Source: Marinomonas mediterranea MMB-1 (lineage in GTDB: Bacteria; Pseudomonadota; Gammaproteobacteria; Pseudomonadales; Marinomonadaceae). Taken from it: 64,000 nt of DNA. Both the position numbers and the translations under genes were made by a program. Below, one piece after another: positions 43,139 through 52,616 of this stretch; positions within the stretch are counted from its first letter, which is position 1, and each line of letters starts with the position of its first letter. The stretch lies in assembly GCF_000192865.1 (NCBI RefSeq), contig NC_015276.1:2108001-2172000 (forward strand), in the 5' to 3' direction. The notes under the pieces are model-generated. The model was given only the letters and a program-made list of their open reading frames with translations, was not told the DNA's origin and searched no databases.

Positions 43139-43750
43139 ATGAAAACAATAAAATCCATTGGCGAGCTCGAATCGTTATATCCGCCAACGAAAGAGCGAGC
43201 TAAGCTAAAGCAAATGTCCGCGCTCGATAAGCATATGCGCAATTTTATCTCGAAATCGCCTTTTGCGGTAATTTCGACAAAAGGTGCAGATGGGTTAGGT
43301 GACGTTTCTCCGCGTGGTGGAGATCCAGGGTTCGCGCTGGTGGTCGATGAATTGACCATTGCTCTGCCTGATTGGCCAGGAAATAATCGACTCGATAACC
43401 TTAAAAATATTATTGACCATCCGGGAATTGGTTTGATGTTTATGATTCCTGGGGTGAATGAAACGCTTAGGGTTAATGGTCTTGCGTCTATCGTGGTGGA
43501 TGCGTCTTTCTTGGCGCAGTTTGAAACGCGTGGGAAGCTACCTAGATCGGTCATTCTAATTGACATCAAAGAGGCTTACTTGCACTGCGCAAAGGCGATT
43601 GTACGTTCTGGTTTATGGTTAGATGAGAATAAAATAGAGCGCTCGGAATTACCGACATTAGGTCAAATGATAAAGGACCAGGTTGGTATGTCAGAAGAGC
43701 CAGAATCACAAGAAGAGATGGAGAGGCGGCAGGCGAAAAGCTTGTACTAG
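43139..43750 (+). CDS. FMN-binding PPOX-type (pyridoxamine oxidase-like) protein
   Basis: I place the start at 43139 (MKTIKSIGELE) with GGAGG eight bases before; an upstream in-frame start at 43070 lies within the cysDN terminator. The 203-residue product has the split-barrel flavin fold: SPFAVISTKGADGLGDVSPRGGDPGF (near 40-65) and LPDWPGNNRLDNLKNIIDHPGIGLMFMIPG (near 76-105), the pattern of an MSMEG_1061-type subfamily. Substrate unknown. It is two bases from the next gene. Confidence 0.87.
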   Translation: MKTIKSIGELESLYPPTKERAKLKQMSALDKHMRNFISKSPFAVISTKGADGLGDVSPRGGDPGFALVVDELTIALPDWPGNNRLDNLKNIIDHPGIGLMFMIPGVNETLRVNGLASIVVDASFLAQFETRGKLPRSVILIDIKEAYLHCAKAIVRSGLWLDENKIERSELPTLGQMIKDQVGMSEEPESQEEMERRQAKSLY

Positions 43751-43752
43751 GT

Positions 43753-44238
43753 ATGCTTGGATTAAAAGAAAGGCTTTTAGAGCTGTTGCCGACGTTCTTT
43801 CAGGAGCGACTTGATCGCGCGGTGTCGGCCGCGAATCAGGCGAGAGCGGCGGCGACGGACGCTGAAAGTGTGGCGGAAACAAAATACGACACGTTTGGGT
43901 TGGAGAACTCTTATCTGGCTCACGGGCAAACTCAAAGGGTATTTGAGTGTAGAGAAGATTTGCACTTTTTTATGAATTGGCGTCCAAACACTAAAGATCG
44001 GGGTGCGGTGTCAGTGGGTGATTTGGTTGAGGTTGATGTCAACGGAGTAACGTCATTTTATTTGCTCGTACCTCGATGTGGTGGCAACAAGGTAAGCGTG
44101 CAGGCAGCCGATATTCAGCTTGTTTCGTTGGATTCACCCATTGGCAAATCTTTGATGGGGAAAAGTGAGGGGGATGAGTTCACGGTTTTAAGGGCAGGCG
44201 TTGAGGTGTATGCAGAGATTTCTGATATTCACTATTAG
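43753..44238 (+). CDS. GreA/GreB-like protein
   Basis: 161 residues. An N-terminal helical pair (about 17-60, with AAATDAESVAETKYDTFGLENSYLAHGQTQR) is followed by a beta-rich C-terminal domain ending in SPIGKSLMGKSEGDEF, which is the signature of GreA/GreB C-terminal domains. The coiled coil is shorter than in true Gre factors and lacks the acidic tip, so transcript-cleavage stimulation is doubtful; RNA polymerase binding is possible. It probably forms an operon with the PPOX gene. Confidence 0.82.
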   Translation: MLGLKERLLELLPTFFQERLDRAVSAANQARAAATDAESVAETKYDTFGLENSYLAHGQTQRVFECREDLHFFMNWRPNTKDRGAVSVGDLVEVDVNGVTSFYLLVPRCGGNKVSVQAADIQLVSLDSPIGKSLMGKSEGDEFTVLRAGVEVYAEISDIHY

Positions 44239-44499
44239 ATATTAGCGGTAAGAGTGATTGTCGTGTTTTTTAAGCTCTAAAGTCTGTCTGTAATTGCTGC
44301 TGAAACTCATTAGAGTTCTGCAAAAGTTTCGCTAGGGCGGGTAAAAGTCTGGAGAGTCGCTTTGGCTTCGCATATAATGCAGTGCTTTAAAAATTATCTA
44401 GACTTTTTCTGACGAGAATGACCGTGCTTACGGGTCGTCCAAAGAGAAACGTACATTTGCGAGACAGCTCCAAAGAGAGATAGGAATAGGAAACACATT

Positions 44500-46269
44500 A
44501 TGCGCAGCCATTATTGCGGCGAATTAACAGCGAAAAATATTTCAGAAGAAATTACATTGTGCGGATGGGTACATCGTCGTCGTGACCACGGTGGTGTCAT
44601 CTTTCTTGATATACGTGACCGTGATGGCATTACACAAGTCGTATTTGACCCAGATCGTGCTGAAAGCTTTGCTTTGGCTGACAGCGTTCGTAATGAGTAT
44701 GTTGTAAAAGTCTCAGGCTTGGTTCGTCCTCGTCCAGAAGGTACGGTTAACCCGAATATGACAACGGGTGAAATCGAAGTGCTTGGAAAAGAGTTGGAGA
44801 TATTAAACCGCTCTGAAACACCTCCATTCCAATTGGATGAGCATCAAAACGTGGGTGAGGATATTCGACTTAAGAGTCGTTTTGTTGACCTTCGCCGTCC
44901 TGAAATGCAGGAAAAACTGCGTTTCCGTTCTAAGGTGACTTCTGTATTGCGTCGCCATTTGGATGAGAATGGGTTCTTAGATATTGAAACACCAATTCTA
45001 ACGCGTGCAACACCTGAAGGTGCGCGTGATTATGTTGTTCCTAGCCGTACACATCAAGGTAGTTTCTTTGCATTGCCGCAGTCTCCTCAACTATTTAAAC
45101 AAATGTTGATGGTGTCTGGTTTTGATCGTTACTACCAAATAGCTAAATGTTTCCGTGACGAAGATTTGCGTGCAGATCGTCAGCCTGAATTTACTCAAAT
45201 CGATATTGAAACGTCGTTCATGGGCGAAGAAGCGATCATGGAAATGACCGAGTCTATGATTGTCAGCCTGTTCAAAGAATTGAAGGATGTTGATCTTGGT
45301 GAATTCCCACGTATGCCATATGCAGAAGCAATGGAAACGTACGGTAGCGATAAGCCTGATTTACGTATTCCTTTAACCATTCAGACTGTATCTGATTTAA
45401 TGGAAGGCGTTGACTTCAAAGTATTTTCTGGTCCAGCGGTTGACCCTAAAGGACGCGTTGCGGCATTGAAAGTACCAGGTGGTAATTCACTGACTCGTAA
45501 GCAGATTGATGCTTATACGAAATTTGTTGGTATATATGGTGCGAAAGGCCTTGCTTATATCAAAGTGAACAATAAAGCAGATCTAGAAGAGGGTCTGCAA
45601 TCTCCAATCGTTAAATTTTTGCCTGTTGAAGTGCGTAAAGCGCTTCTAGAGCGTACTGATGCGAACGATGGTGACTTGATCTTCTTCGGTGCTGATAAAG
45701 CGACGGTTGTAAATGAAGCGCTAGGTGCACTTCGTTGCAAGTTGGGTGAAGACTTAAATCTTTATACTTGTGAGTGGGCGCCTCTTTGGGTTGTTGACTT
45801 CCCAATGTTTGAAGAGTTACCTGACGGTGGTGTCACTGCCATTCACCATCCGTTTACTGCGCCGTCTTGTTCTCCAGAAGAGCTAAAAGCGAATCCAGTT
45901 GCTGCCTTGTCTCAGGCGTATGATATGGTGTTAAACGGCACTGAGCTTGGTGGTGGTTCGGTTCGTATTCATCAGCCTGAAATGCAACAAACGGTTTTTG
46001 AACTTCTGAATATCAATGAAGAAGAGCAGCAAGAGAAGTTTGGCTTCTTATTGGATGCGCTTAAGTACGGTGCGCCGCCGCACGGTGGTTTGGCGTTTGG
46101 CTTAGATCGCCTTGTCATGCTTATGACGGACTCCGCTTCGATTCGTGATGTAATTGCATTCCCTAAAACGCAAAGTGCGACGTGTTTGTTAACACAAGCG
46201 CCTGGTGATGTAAGTGACAAACAGTTGAAAGAGTTAAGTATTCGTGTACGTAAGCCAGTAGCGGAGTAA
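44500..46269 (+). CDS. aspS: Aspartyl-tRNA synthetase
   Basis: 589 residues, full-length bacterial type: N-terminal OB-fold for anticodon binding (1-110), class II motif 1, motif 2 FRDEDLRADRQPEFTQID (near 217-234), the bacterial insertion (GAD) domain (about 290-420) and motif 3 GLAFGLDRLVMLM (near 530). It charges tRNA-Asp in the cytosol. The 261 bases before it hold no gene but a TATAAT near 44372. A terminator follows. Confidence 0.98.
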   Translation: MRSHYCGELTAKNISEEITLCGWVHRRRDHGGVIFLDIRDRDGITQVVFDPDRAESFALADSVRNEYVVKVSGLVRPRPEGTVNPNMTTGEIEVLGKELEILNRSETPPFQLDEHQNVGEDIRLKSRFVDLRRPEMQEKLRFRSKVTSVLRRHLDENGFLDIETPILTRATPEGARDYVVPSRTHQGSFFALPQSPQLFKQMLMVSGFDRYYQIAKCFRDEDLRADRQPEFTQIDIETSFMGEEAIMEMTESMIVSLFKELKDVDLGEFPRMPYAEAMETYGSDKPDLRIPLTIQTVSDLMEGVDFKVFSGPAVDPKGRVAALKVPGGNSLTRKQIDAYTKFVGIYGAKGLAYIKVNNKADLEEGLQSPIVKFLPVEVRKALLERTDANDGDLIFFGADKATVVNEALGALRCKLGEDLNLYTCEWAPLWVVDFPMFEELPDGGVTAIHHPFTAPSCSPEELKANPVAALSQAYDMVLNGTELGGGSVRIHQPEMQQTVFELLNINEEEQQEKFGFLLDALKYGAPPHGGLAFGLDRLVMLMTDSASIRDVIAFPKTQSATCLLTQAPGDVSDKQLKELSIRVRKPVAE

Positions 46270-46286
46270 CGCTATTCGTTTTGTTT

Positions 46287-46314
46287 AAAAAGCCGCTTTA
46301 AGCGGCTTTTTTTA
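46287..46314 (+). terminator. Terminator of aspS
   Basis: AAAAAGCCGCTT-T-AAGCGGCTTTTTTT, 18 bases after the aspS stop. Confidence 0.92.
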
Positions 46315-46386
46315 TGAATCAATTGCATGATTCTATAATAACTGGTCAAATATACAGTTATTGAAGATGCTAGGTTGGAAGTTTGA

Positions 46387-46944
46387 GTGGCGCGTATATT
46401 GGCAATTGACCCCGGTTCTCGCATAACAGGGTACGGGGTTATTGATTCTAAAAATGGTAAAACGACATATGTATCAAGTGGTTGTGTTCGATTGCCCGAT
46501 GCTAACCTTGCGGTGCGTTTAAGGGTGATATTTGAATCCGTTTCAGAGTTGATTTCTCAGTTTTCACCCTCAGAATTTGCTATTGAAGAAGTATTTATGG
46601 CTAAAAATGCGAGTTCTGCACTTAAATTGGGTCAGGCTAGAGGGGCGGCTATTGTCTCGGCTGGCGTTGCTGATTTACCTGTTTATGAATATGCAGCGCG
46701 ACGTGTAAAGCAATCCATTGCAGGGAACGGGAATGCTGACAAAGCGCAAATACAAGCCATGGTTCAGCTTTTGTTAAAGCTGCCTTCGCCACCGCAAGCA
46801 GATGCCGCTGATGCGTTGGCAATTGCTATGTGTCACGCGAATACAAGAACGTCGGGTGGTTTAGAGTATGGCGTGGGTAAACGCGCTGGTAAACGTACCG
46901 GCCGTTGGAGTGCCGCGGATTTGAGGAAATACGGTGATAAGTAG
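46387..46944 (+). CDS. ruvC: Holliday junction resolvase RuvC
   Basis: 185 residues, GTG start. Catalytic acids are Asp7 (AIDPGSRITGYG), Glu near 67 (AIEEVF) and two Asp in ADAADALAIA (near 138-147). It cuts Holliday junctions made in recombination. It overlaps ruvA by 11 bases. Confidence 0.97.
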   Translation: MARILAIDPGSRITGYGVIDSKNGKTTYVSSGCVRLPDANLAVRLRVIFESVSELISQFSPSEFAIEEVFMAKNASSALKLGQARGAAIVSAGVADLPVYEYAARRVKQSIAGNGNADKAQIQAMVQLLLKLPSPPQADAADALAIAMCHANTRTSGGLEYGVGKRAGKRTGRWSAADLRKYGDK

Positions 46945-47533
46945 AATTGTTGGTACATTGATCGAGAAAATGCCGCCAGAGTTGCTCGTGGATGTTAATG
47001 GTATTGGTTACGAGGTTTATGCCTCAATGACGACGATCTATGATTTGGCCTCGATTGGCGAAACGGTCGTATTGCACACTCATCTTCAAGTAAAAGAAGA
47101 CTCTCATACGTTATACGGATTTCATTCAAAAGATGAGCGCGCTGTTTTCAGGGTGCTTATAAAGGTGAATGGGATTGGTCCTAAAATGGCCCTTGCCATT
47201 CTTTCTAGTATGTCGACAAGTGAACTGATAGAGAATGTTCAAGAATCAAATGTCGATGCCTTGGTTAAAATACCAGGTGTTGGCAAGAAAACTGCCGAAC
47301 GCTTGATTATCGAGTTGCGTGATAAGCTTGGGCAGGCGGCGAAACAAGATTTGTTTTCTACACCTAAAGTGCTTAAACAGGTTCAAGCAGATCCAAGGCA
47401 AGAGGCGGAAGCGGCGTTGGTCGCGTTGGGTTATAAGCCTCAGGAAGCATCGAAAGCCGTCGCTAAAGTGCCTCAAGATGGCTCCGATAGCGAGACAATT
47501 ATAAAGGCGGCATTAAAAGGTATGTTGAGGTAG
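46934..47533 (+). CDS. ruvA: Holliday junction DNA helicase subunit RuvA
   Basis: 199 residues, GTG start inside ruvC. N-terminal OB-fold (IVGTLIEKMPPELLVDVNGIGYEV), two helix-hairpin-helix motifs (KVNGIGPKMALAILS near 77 and KIPGVGKKTAERL near 112) and the C-terminal RuvB-contact domain (about 150-199). It binds the four-way junction and loads RuvB. Confidence 0.97.
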   Translation: MISRIVGTLIEKMPPELLVDVNGIGYEVYASMTTIYDLASIGETVVLHTHLQVKEDSHTLYGFHSKDERAVFRVLIKVNGIGPKMALAILSSMSTSELIENVQESNVDALVKIPGVGKKTAERLIIELRDKLGQAAKQDLFSTPKVLKQVQADPRQEAEAALVALGYKPQEASKAVAKVPQDGSDSETIIKAALKGMLR

Positions 47534-47539
47534 GCGGAA

Positions 47540-48556
47540 TTGATAGAACAAGATCGGATTATTTCTTCAGAAACTCAGGGTAGTGAGTCACAGGTTGATC
47601 GTGCTATTCGACCGCAGATGCTCGATGAGTACATTGGTCAGCCCATTGTTCGAGAACAAATGGAAATTTTTATTCAAGCGGCGCGTCAACGTTCGGAGCC
47701 GCTTGACCATACCTTAATTTTCGGACCACCAGGGTTGGGTAAAACGACGCTTGCTAATATTGTCGCAAATGAGATGGGAGCGGACATAAAAACAACGTCG
47801 GGACCGGTTTTAGAGAGGGCAGGCGATTTGGCGGCACTGCTTACTAATCTCGAAGATGGTGATGTATTATTTATTGACGAAATTCATCGTCTTAGTCCTG
47901 CTATTGAAGAGGTTCTTTATCCCGCAATGGAAGACTATCAGTTAGATATTATGATTGGTGAGGGGCCTGCAGCTCGTTCTATAAAAATCGAAATTCCTCC
48001 GTTTACTTTAGTCGGTGCCACAACTCGTGCCGGCCTGCTTACCTCTCCTTTAAGAGATCGATTTGGAATAGTGCAACGTTTGGAGTTTTATGATGTCCAA
48101 TCGTTGACGACTATTGTTGGTCGTTCTGCTAGCAAAATGGGCGTTGTTCTGGATGAAAGTGGTTGCTTTGAGGTGGCAAGACGATCTCGCGGTACACCGC
48201 GTATTGCCAACCGATTGTTGCGTCGGGTGAGGGATGTCGCTCAAGTGGGCGGCGAAAAAGTAGTAGGGGAAAAGGTTGCTCGTCGGGCCCTAGATATGTT
48301 AAGTGTAGATAGTCAAGGTTTCGATCATCTTGATCGACGTATGTTATTGACTATGATAGAGAAGTTCGACGGACGTCCGGTAGGTTTGGATAGTATTGCC
48401 GCGGCAGTCGGAGAAGATAAAGATACGATCGAAGATGTGATCGAGCCGTTTCTAATTCAGCAGGGGTTTGTGATTAGAACTCCGCGTGGAAGGCAGGTCA
48501 CAAAGCGTGCTTACGAGCACTTTAATTATCAGTTACCGTCAGAAGATTTTAAGTAA
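47540..48556 (+). CDS. ruvB: Holliday junction DNA helicase subunit RuvB
   Basis: 338 residues, TTG start. Walker A GPPGLGKTTLA (near 63-73), Walker B LFIDEIHRL (near 112-120), sensor GATTRAG (near 161) and a C-terminal winged helix (about 260-335). It is the AAA+ motor for branch migration. It lies six bases after ruvA and 10 before tolQ. Confidence 0.97.
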   Translation: MIEQDRIISSETQGSESQVDRAIRPQMLDEYIGQPIVREQMEIFIQAARQRSEPLDHTLIFGPPGLGKTTLANIVANEMGADIKTTSGPVLERAGDLAALLTNLEDGDVLFIDEIHRLSPAIEEVLYPAMEDYQLDIMIGEGPAARSIKIEIPPFTLVGATTRAGLLTSPLRDRFGIVQRLEFYDVQSLTTIVGRSASKMGVVLDESGCFEVARRSRGTPRIANRLLRRVRDVAQVGGEKVVGEKVARRALDMLSVDSQGFDHLDRRMLLTMIEKFDGRPVGLDSIAAAVGEDKDTIEDVIEPFLIQQGFVIRTPRGRQVTKRAYEHFNYQLPSEDFK

Positions 48557-48566
48557 GAGGTTATAG

Positions 48567-49247
48567 ATGTCGATTTGGGGGCTTATTGCCAGTGCTAGTA
48601 TTGTCGTTCAGTTGGTTATGTTGACACTACTGCTAGCGTCATTGTTTTCTTGGATTGTTATTTTTCAACGTGTTCGCATTTTAAAGCGGGCAAAGGTGGT
48701 AAGAAATCGATTTGAAGAACAGTTTTGGTCTGGGATCGATCTCAGTAAGCTGTACAAACAGTTAACTGCGGATGGGCGAAAAGTAGAAGGTATTGAGAAT
48801 ATTTTCACGTCGGGGATTCGTGAGTTTACCCGCTTGCGTCAAGGTTCCAGTGTCGAGCCTGATGCCGTTATGGAGGGTGTAGCGCGTTCTATGCGCGTTG
48901 CCTTGTATAAGGAAGAAGAGAAATTAGACCAGCACCTTCCTTTTCTGGCGACGGTTGGTTCTATTAGCCCTTACATTGGCTTGTTCGGAACCGTGTGGGG
49001 TATCATGCACTCCTTTATCGGCTTGGCGCAGGTTCAGCAAGCGACTATTGCCACAGTTGCGCCAGGTATTGCGGAAGCATTAATTGCCACGGCTATTGGC
49101 CTAGCGGCTGCTATTCCTGCTGTCATTGCCTATAACCGCTTCTCGGCGGGTGCCGATAATCTAGCTTCTAGTTATGAAAACTTCTCGGATGAGTTTAGTA
49201 GTATTCTCCATAGGAAGGTTCATTCTCGCGAGGGGGCAAGTGCATAA
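48567..49247 (+). CDS. tolQ: Tol-Pal system protein TolQ
   Basis: 226 residues with three membrane spans (near 8-28, 128-150, 162-184) of the ExbB/TolQ family: LATVGSISPYIGLFGTVWGIMHSF (near 128-151) and the third-span segment EALIATAIGLAAAIPAVI. With TolR it forms the proton-driven motor. The stop overlaps tolR by one base. Confidence 0.97.
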   Translation: MSIWGLIASASIVVQLVMLTLLLASLFSWIVIFQRVRILKRAKVVRNRFEEQFWSGIDLSKLYKQLTADGRKVEGIENIFTSGIREFTRLRQGSSVEPDAVMEGVARSMRVALYKEEEKLDQHLPFLATVGSISPYIGLFGTVWGIMHSFIGLAQVQQATIATVAPGIAEALIATAIGLAAAIPAVIAYNRFSAGADNLASSYENFSDEFSSILHRKVHSREGASA

Positions 49248-49672
49248 TGGCTCGCACTAGAAGGCGGCGTGCGCATCGCAAGCAAGTTGCAGAAATAAAC
49301 GTTGTACCTTATATAGACGTTATGCTCGTTCTGCTGGTTATTTTCATGATCACCGCTCCTATGCTGACCCAGGGTGTTGACGTTGAGTTACCTAACGCTA
49401 ATGCGGCGCCTATTCAGCAAGAAGAGACGGATGTGTTGATTGCCTCCGTAGATAAAAGCGGACAGTACTTTATCGATATTGGTGGAGAGCAGTCTCCAAT
49501 ATCACTGGCGGACCTTCAGACTCGCGTTAAAAAAGTACTTAGTCAAAATCCTAATATTCCTGTTTTGGTGCGTGGCGACAAAAACGTTTCGTATGGCGAG
49601 GTGATAGGCCTGATGGTGTCACTTCAAGGGGCGGGAGTACCAAACGTTGGTTTGGTGACGGAGCCAGAATAA
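49247..49672 (+). CDS. tolR: Tol-Pal system protein TolR
   Basis: 141 residues, ExbD/TolR family. One N-terminal span contains the essential Asp in VVPYIDVMLVLLVIFM (Asp near 25), followed by a periplasmic domain. It partners TolQ. Confidence 0.97.
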   Translation: MARTRRRRAHRKQVAEINVVPYIDVMLVLLVIFMITAPMLTQGVDVELPNANAAPIQQEETDVLIASVDKSGQYFIDIGGEQSPISLADLQTRVKKVLSQNPNIPVLVRGDKNVSYGEVIGLMVSLQGAGVPNVGLVTEPE

Positions 49673-49675
49673 AAC

Positions 49676-50695
49676 ATGAAATGGCTCGATAAAGAAAACT
49701 ACTCGTTGCCAGTTGTGTTTGCGATTGCGCTTCACGCTGTTGTATTGGTAGGTGGTGCGTTTGCGGTTAACTTTTCAGAGGAGGCCAAAGTCGCGCCTAA
49801 GCCTGCAATTGTCCAAGCTACCGTGATTGATATTTCTCAAACCATAATTGGAAAGCGAGAAGCTGAAAATAAAGCGGCAGCAATTCAGGTAGCGAACGAA
49901 GCGAAGAAAAAAGCAGATAAAGAAAAAGCGCGATCAATCCAGAAAAAAGCGCTTGCTGAAAAGAAAAAGCAACTGGCCGAAACAAAGCGTAAACAAGAAG
50001 AGGCGCAAAAACGGGCTGAACAAGCTCGTAATAAAGAGTTGCAGCGTCAAAAATTAGAAGCGCAACGTAAAGCTGACGAGAAAAAGAAAGCGCAAGCAGC
50101 TAAACAGAAAGCGAAGGAAGAGGCTGATAAAAAGGCCAGAGATAAGGCGAAAGCGGACGCTGATGCGAAAGCACGCGAGCAGGAAAAGGCAAAAGAAGAA
50201 AAACGTAAGCGTCAAGAGGTTGAGCGGCGTAAGCAGTTAGAAGCTGAACAAAAGAAAAAAGCTGAGCAGGAATTGTTGGCGCGACAGCGCGAAGAGACCG
50301 CGAAAAAAGCCGCTGAAGCAAGAAAAAAACGTGATGATCAAAAGCGTCAACAGCAAGAGGTTCAGGCTCAAAAGGACCGGGATGTTGCCGAAGCGCAAGC
50401 GGTTCAGTCTTTGAGTGGTTTGATTAATGAACGAATTACAGCGTCGTGGATACGTCCGCCAAGTGCGCGTAATAATATGAACGTGAAGTTGCGTATTTTC
50501 TTTGTTCCAACAGGAGAGGTGCGTGATGTACAAATTATGGATAGAAGCGGTAATGATGCTTTTGACCGAAGCGCTATTGCAGCTGTTAAAAAAGTTGAGC
50601 GGATAGAGGAGTTGTCGGAGTTAGATTCTTATATTTTTGAGAGAAACTTCCGTCAAGTTGATTTAATATTTAACCCACAAGATTTGAGAAACTAA
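49676..50695 (+). CDS. tolA: Tol-Pal system protein TolA
   Basis: 339 residues: a single N-terminal span (about 11-31), a very long Lys/Ala/Glu/Gln-rich helical domain II (about 60-240) and a C-terminal domain III (about 250-339, INERITASWIRPPS then VRDVQIMDRSGNDAFDRSA). It reaches across the periplasm to TolB and Pal. The stop overlaps tolB by one base. Confidence 0.96.
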   Translation: MKWLDKENYSLPVVFAIALHAVVLVGGAFAVNFSEEAKVAPKPAIVQATVIDISQTIIGKREAENKAAAIQVANEAKKKADKEKARSIQKKALAEKKKQLAETKRKQEEAQKRAEQARNKELQRQKLEAQRKADEKKKAQAAKQKAKEEADKKARDKAKADADAKAREQEKAKEEKRKRQEVERRKQLEAEQKKKAEQELLARQREETAKKAAEARKKRDDQKRQQQEVQAQKDRDVAEAQAVQSLSGLINERITASWIRPPSARNNMNVKLRIFFVPTGEVRDVQIMDRSGNDAFDRSAIAAVKKVERIEELSELDSYIFERNFRQVDLIFNPQDLRN

Positions 50696-51993
50696 TGAAG
50701 TTATTTAAGCCGTTGTTTTTGATGTTTGTAATGGTCATTACGTCGCAAAGTGTAAGAGCACAGCTGGTGATTGAGATTACAAGTGGGGCTGATCAGCTTT
50801 TACCGATAGCGGTGGTTCCATTTGAGTATTCTGGAGCGAATCCTCTGCCAGAAGATATTGCGCAAATTGTCGAGAGTGATTTACTTAGAAGTGGTGTTTT
50901 TGAAACCATTCCGAGAGCTTCAATGTTAAGTGAGCCAAGTTCTTCTGATAATGTATTTTATCGGGATTGGCGAATATTAAAGGCTGAATATATTTTGGTG
51001 GGGGCGGTTCTAAATGCATCTAACGGTAACTACCAAGTTGCATTTGAATTGTTAAACGTCAATACTCAACAACGAGTTGGTAATAAAGAGGTTATCTCAG
51101 TTACGCCATCAAGTTTCAGAGATGCTGCTCACTTTATTAGTGACAAAGTGTATCAAGCGCTTACAGGTATAAAGGGTGCGTTTAGTACTCGTATATTATA
51201 TGTCACAGCTGAAGGCGATCGATCGGCGCCTAATTATAAGTTGCAAGTGGCGGATGCTGATGGTCATCGAGCTCAGGTAATCGTCGAATCGAAAGAACCG
51301 ATATTGTCTCCATCATGGAGTCGCAATGGACGTTTTATTACTTATGTTATGTTTAGAGATCGTCGACCTAATATATTCATTCAAGAGTTGGCAACGGGAA
51401 AACGCAGTAAAGTTGCGCAATATAAAGGGTTGAATGGGGCGCCCGCCTGGTCTCCTGACGGTAAAAAGTTAGCGCTTGTGTTATCAAAAGATAACAATCC
51501 AGAGGTGTATGTGCTTGATATAGCGACTCAAAAGCTAGATAGAATGACAAATCATTACGCCATAGATACGGAACCAAGCTGGGAGCCGGATGGAAAAGGT
51601 ATTATATTTACCTCTGATCGGGGTGGTAATCCTCAGATTTACCGATTGGATGTAAAAAGTAAAGAAGTCGAGCGTGTGACATTTGAGGGGGATTCAAATA
51701 CGCGTGCTCGTATGACACCTGATGGTCGTTACTTGGTGACGGTTCAAAAAGACTCAGGCAATTATCATATAGCACTTCAGGATATGAAAAATGGCCGAGT
51801 GACTATTTTGACACAGACCTATTTAGATGAGTCTCCAAGTATCGCACCTAATGGAAGTATGGTTATGTACGCAACAACAGAAGGAAATAAAGGTATACTT
51901 TCTGTAGTTTCCGTTGATGGTTTGGTGAAATATAAGTTACCATCATCAAATGGTGATGTACGTGAACCTGCTTGGTCACCGTATTTCAAATAA
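50695..51993 (+). CDS. tolB: Tol-Pal system protein TolB
   Basis: 432 residues: signal peptide (1-22), N-terminal domain (to about 160) and a six-bladed beta-propeller with repeated SPSWSRNGRFITY, APAWSPDGKKLAL, EPSWEPDGKGIIF type motifs. It is periplasmic and binds Pal. Confidence 0.97.
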   Translation: MKLFKPLFLMFVMVITSQSVRAQLVIEITSGADQLLPIAVVPFEYSGANPLPEDIAQIVESDLLRSGVFETIPRASMLSEPSSSDNVFYRDWRILKAEYILVGAVLNASNGNYQVAFELLNVNTQQRVGNKEVISVTPSSFRDAAHFISDKVYQALTGIKGAFSTRILYVTAEGDRSAPNYKLQVADADGHRAQVIVESKEPILSPSWSRNGRFITYVMFRDRRPNIFIQELATGKRSKVAQYKGLNGAPAWSPDGKKLALVLSKDNNPEVYVLDIATQKLDRMTNHYAIDTEPSWEPDGKGIIFTSDRGGNPQIYRLDVKSKEVERVTFEGDSNTRARMTPDGRYLVTVQKDSGNYHIALQDMKNGRVTILTQTYLDESPSIAPNGSMVMYATTEGNKGILSVVSVDGLVKYKLPSSNGDVREPAWSPYFK

Positions 51994-52013
51994 AGCGCAT
52001 TAAGGAGCGAATA

Positions 52014-52616
52014 ATGAGTGTAAACAAACTAGGTAAGTTTGCTGTGATCGGTTTGTCTGCGGCTTGGATCGCGGGCTGTAGTACAAACGCAACTGAAACT
52101 GATTCTTCATCTACTGTAGCAGAAGATTCTGCATCAGCTACTGAAGAGCAAAGTGCAGATGCTGCGGGTCAAGAGGCTGGTTCAGATCAATCTTTTGGTG
52201 CTGGTGAAGATGGTAGCATCACAAGTGTTGTTGTAGATGATTCAGGTTCTGCTAGTGCTGTAGATCAAGATGTTGACTTGCTTGCTGGTGTTGAAACAGT
52301 TTTCTATTTTGACTTCGACAAGTCTATTGTTCGTCCAGAAGCTCGTGAAGCGTTGGCGAAGCATGCAGAATTCTTAGTAGCCAACCCTGATGCGCGCGTT
52401 GTATTAGAAGGTCATGCTGATGAGCGTGGTACTCGTGAATACAATATGGCACTAGGCGAGCGTCGTGCTAAAGCCGTCGCACGTTACTTAACTATTCAAG
52501 GTGTTGCAGCTTCTCAGATCGAATCTGTAAGCTTTGGTGAGGAAGTGCCTGTAGCATTTGGCCATGACGATGCGTCTTGGCAGTTAAACCGTCGCGTTGA
52601 AGTTCGTTACGAATAA
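52014..52616 (+). CDS. pal: Peptidoglycan-associated lipoprotein Pal
   Basis: 200 residues from the ATG at 52014, with AAGGAG eight bases before; an upstream frame from 51972 overlaps tolB. The signal ends in the lipobox IAGC (Cys near 22). A Ser/Asp/Glu-rich linker is longer than usual, then the OmpA-like domain: FDFDKSIVRPEA and LEGHADERGTREYNMALGERRA with the peptidoglycan-binding Asp and Arg. It tethers the outer membrane to the wall. Confidence 0.97.
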   Translation: MSVNKLGKFAVIGLSAAWIAGCSTNATETDSSSTVAEDSASATEEQSADAAGQEAGSDQSFGAGEDGSITSVVVDDSGSASAVDQDVDLLAGVETVFYFDFDKSIVRPEAREALAKHAEFLVANPDARVVLEGHADERGTREYNMALGERRAKAVARYLTIQGVAASQIESVSFGEEVPVAFGHDDASWQLNRRVEVRYE

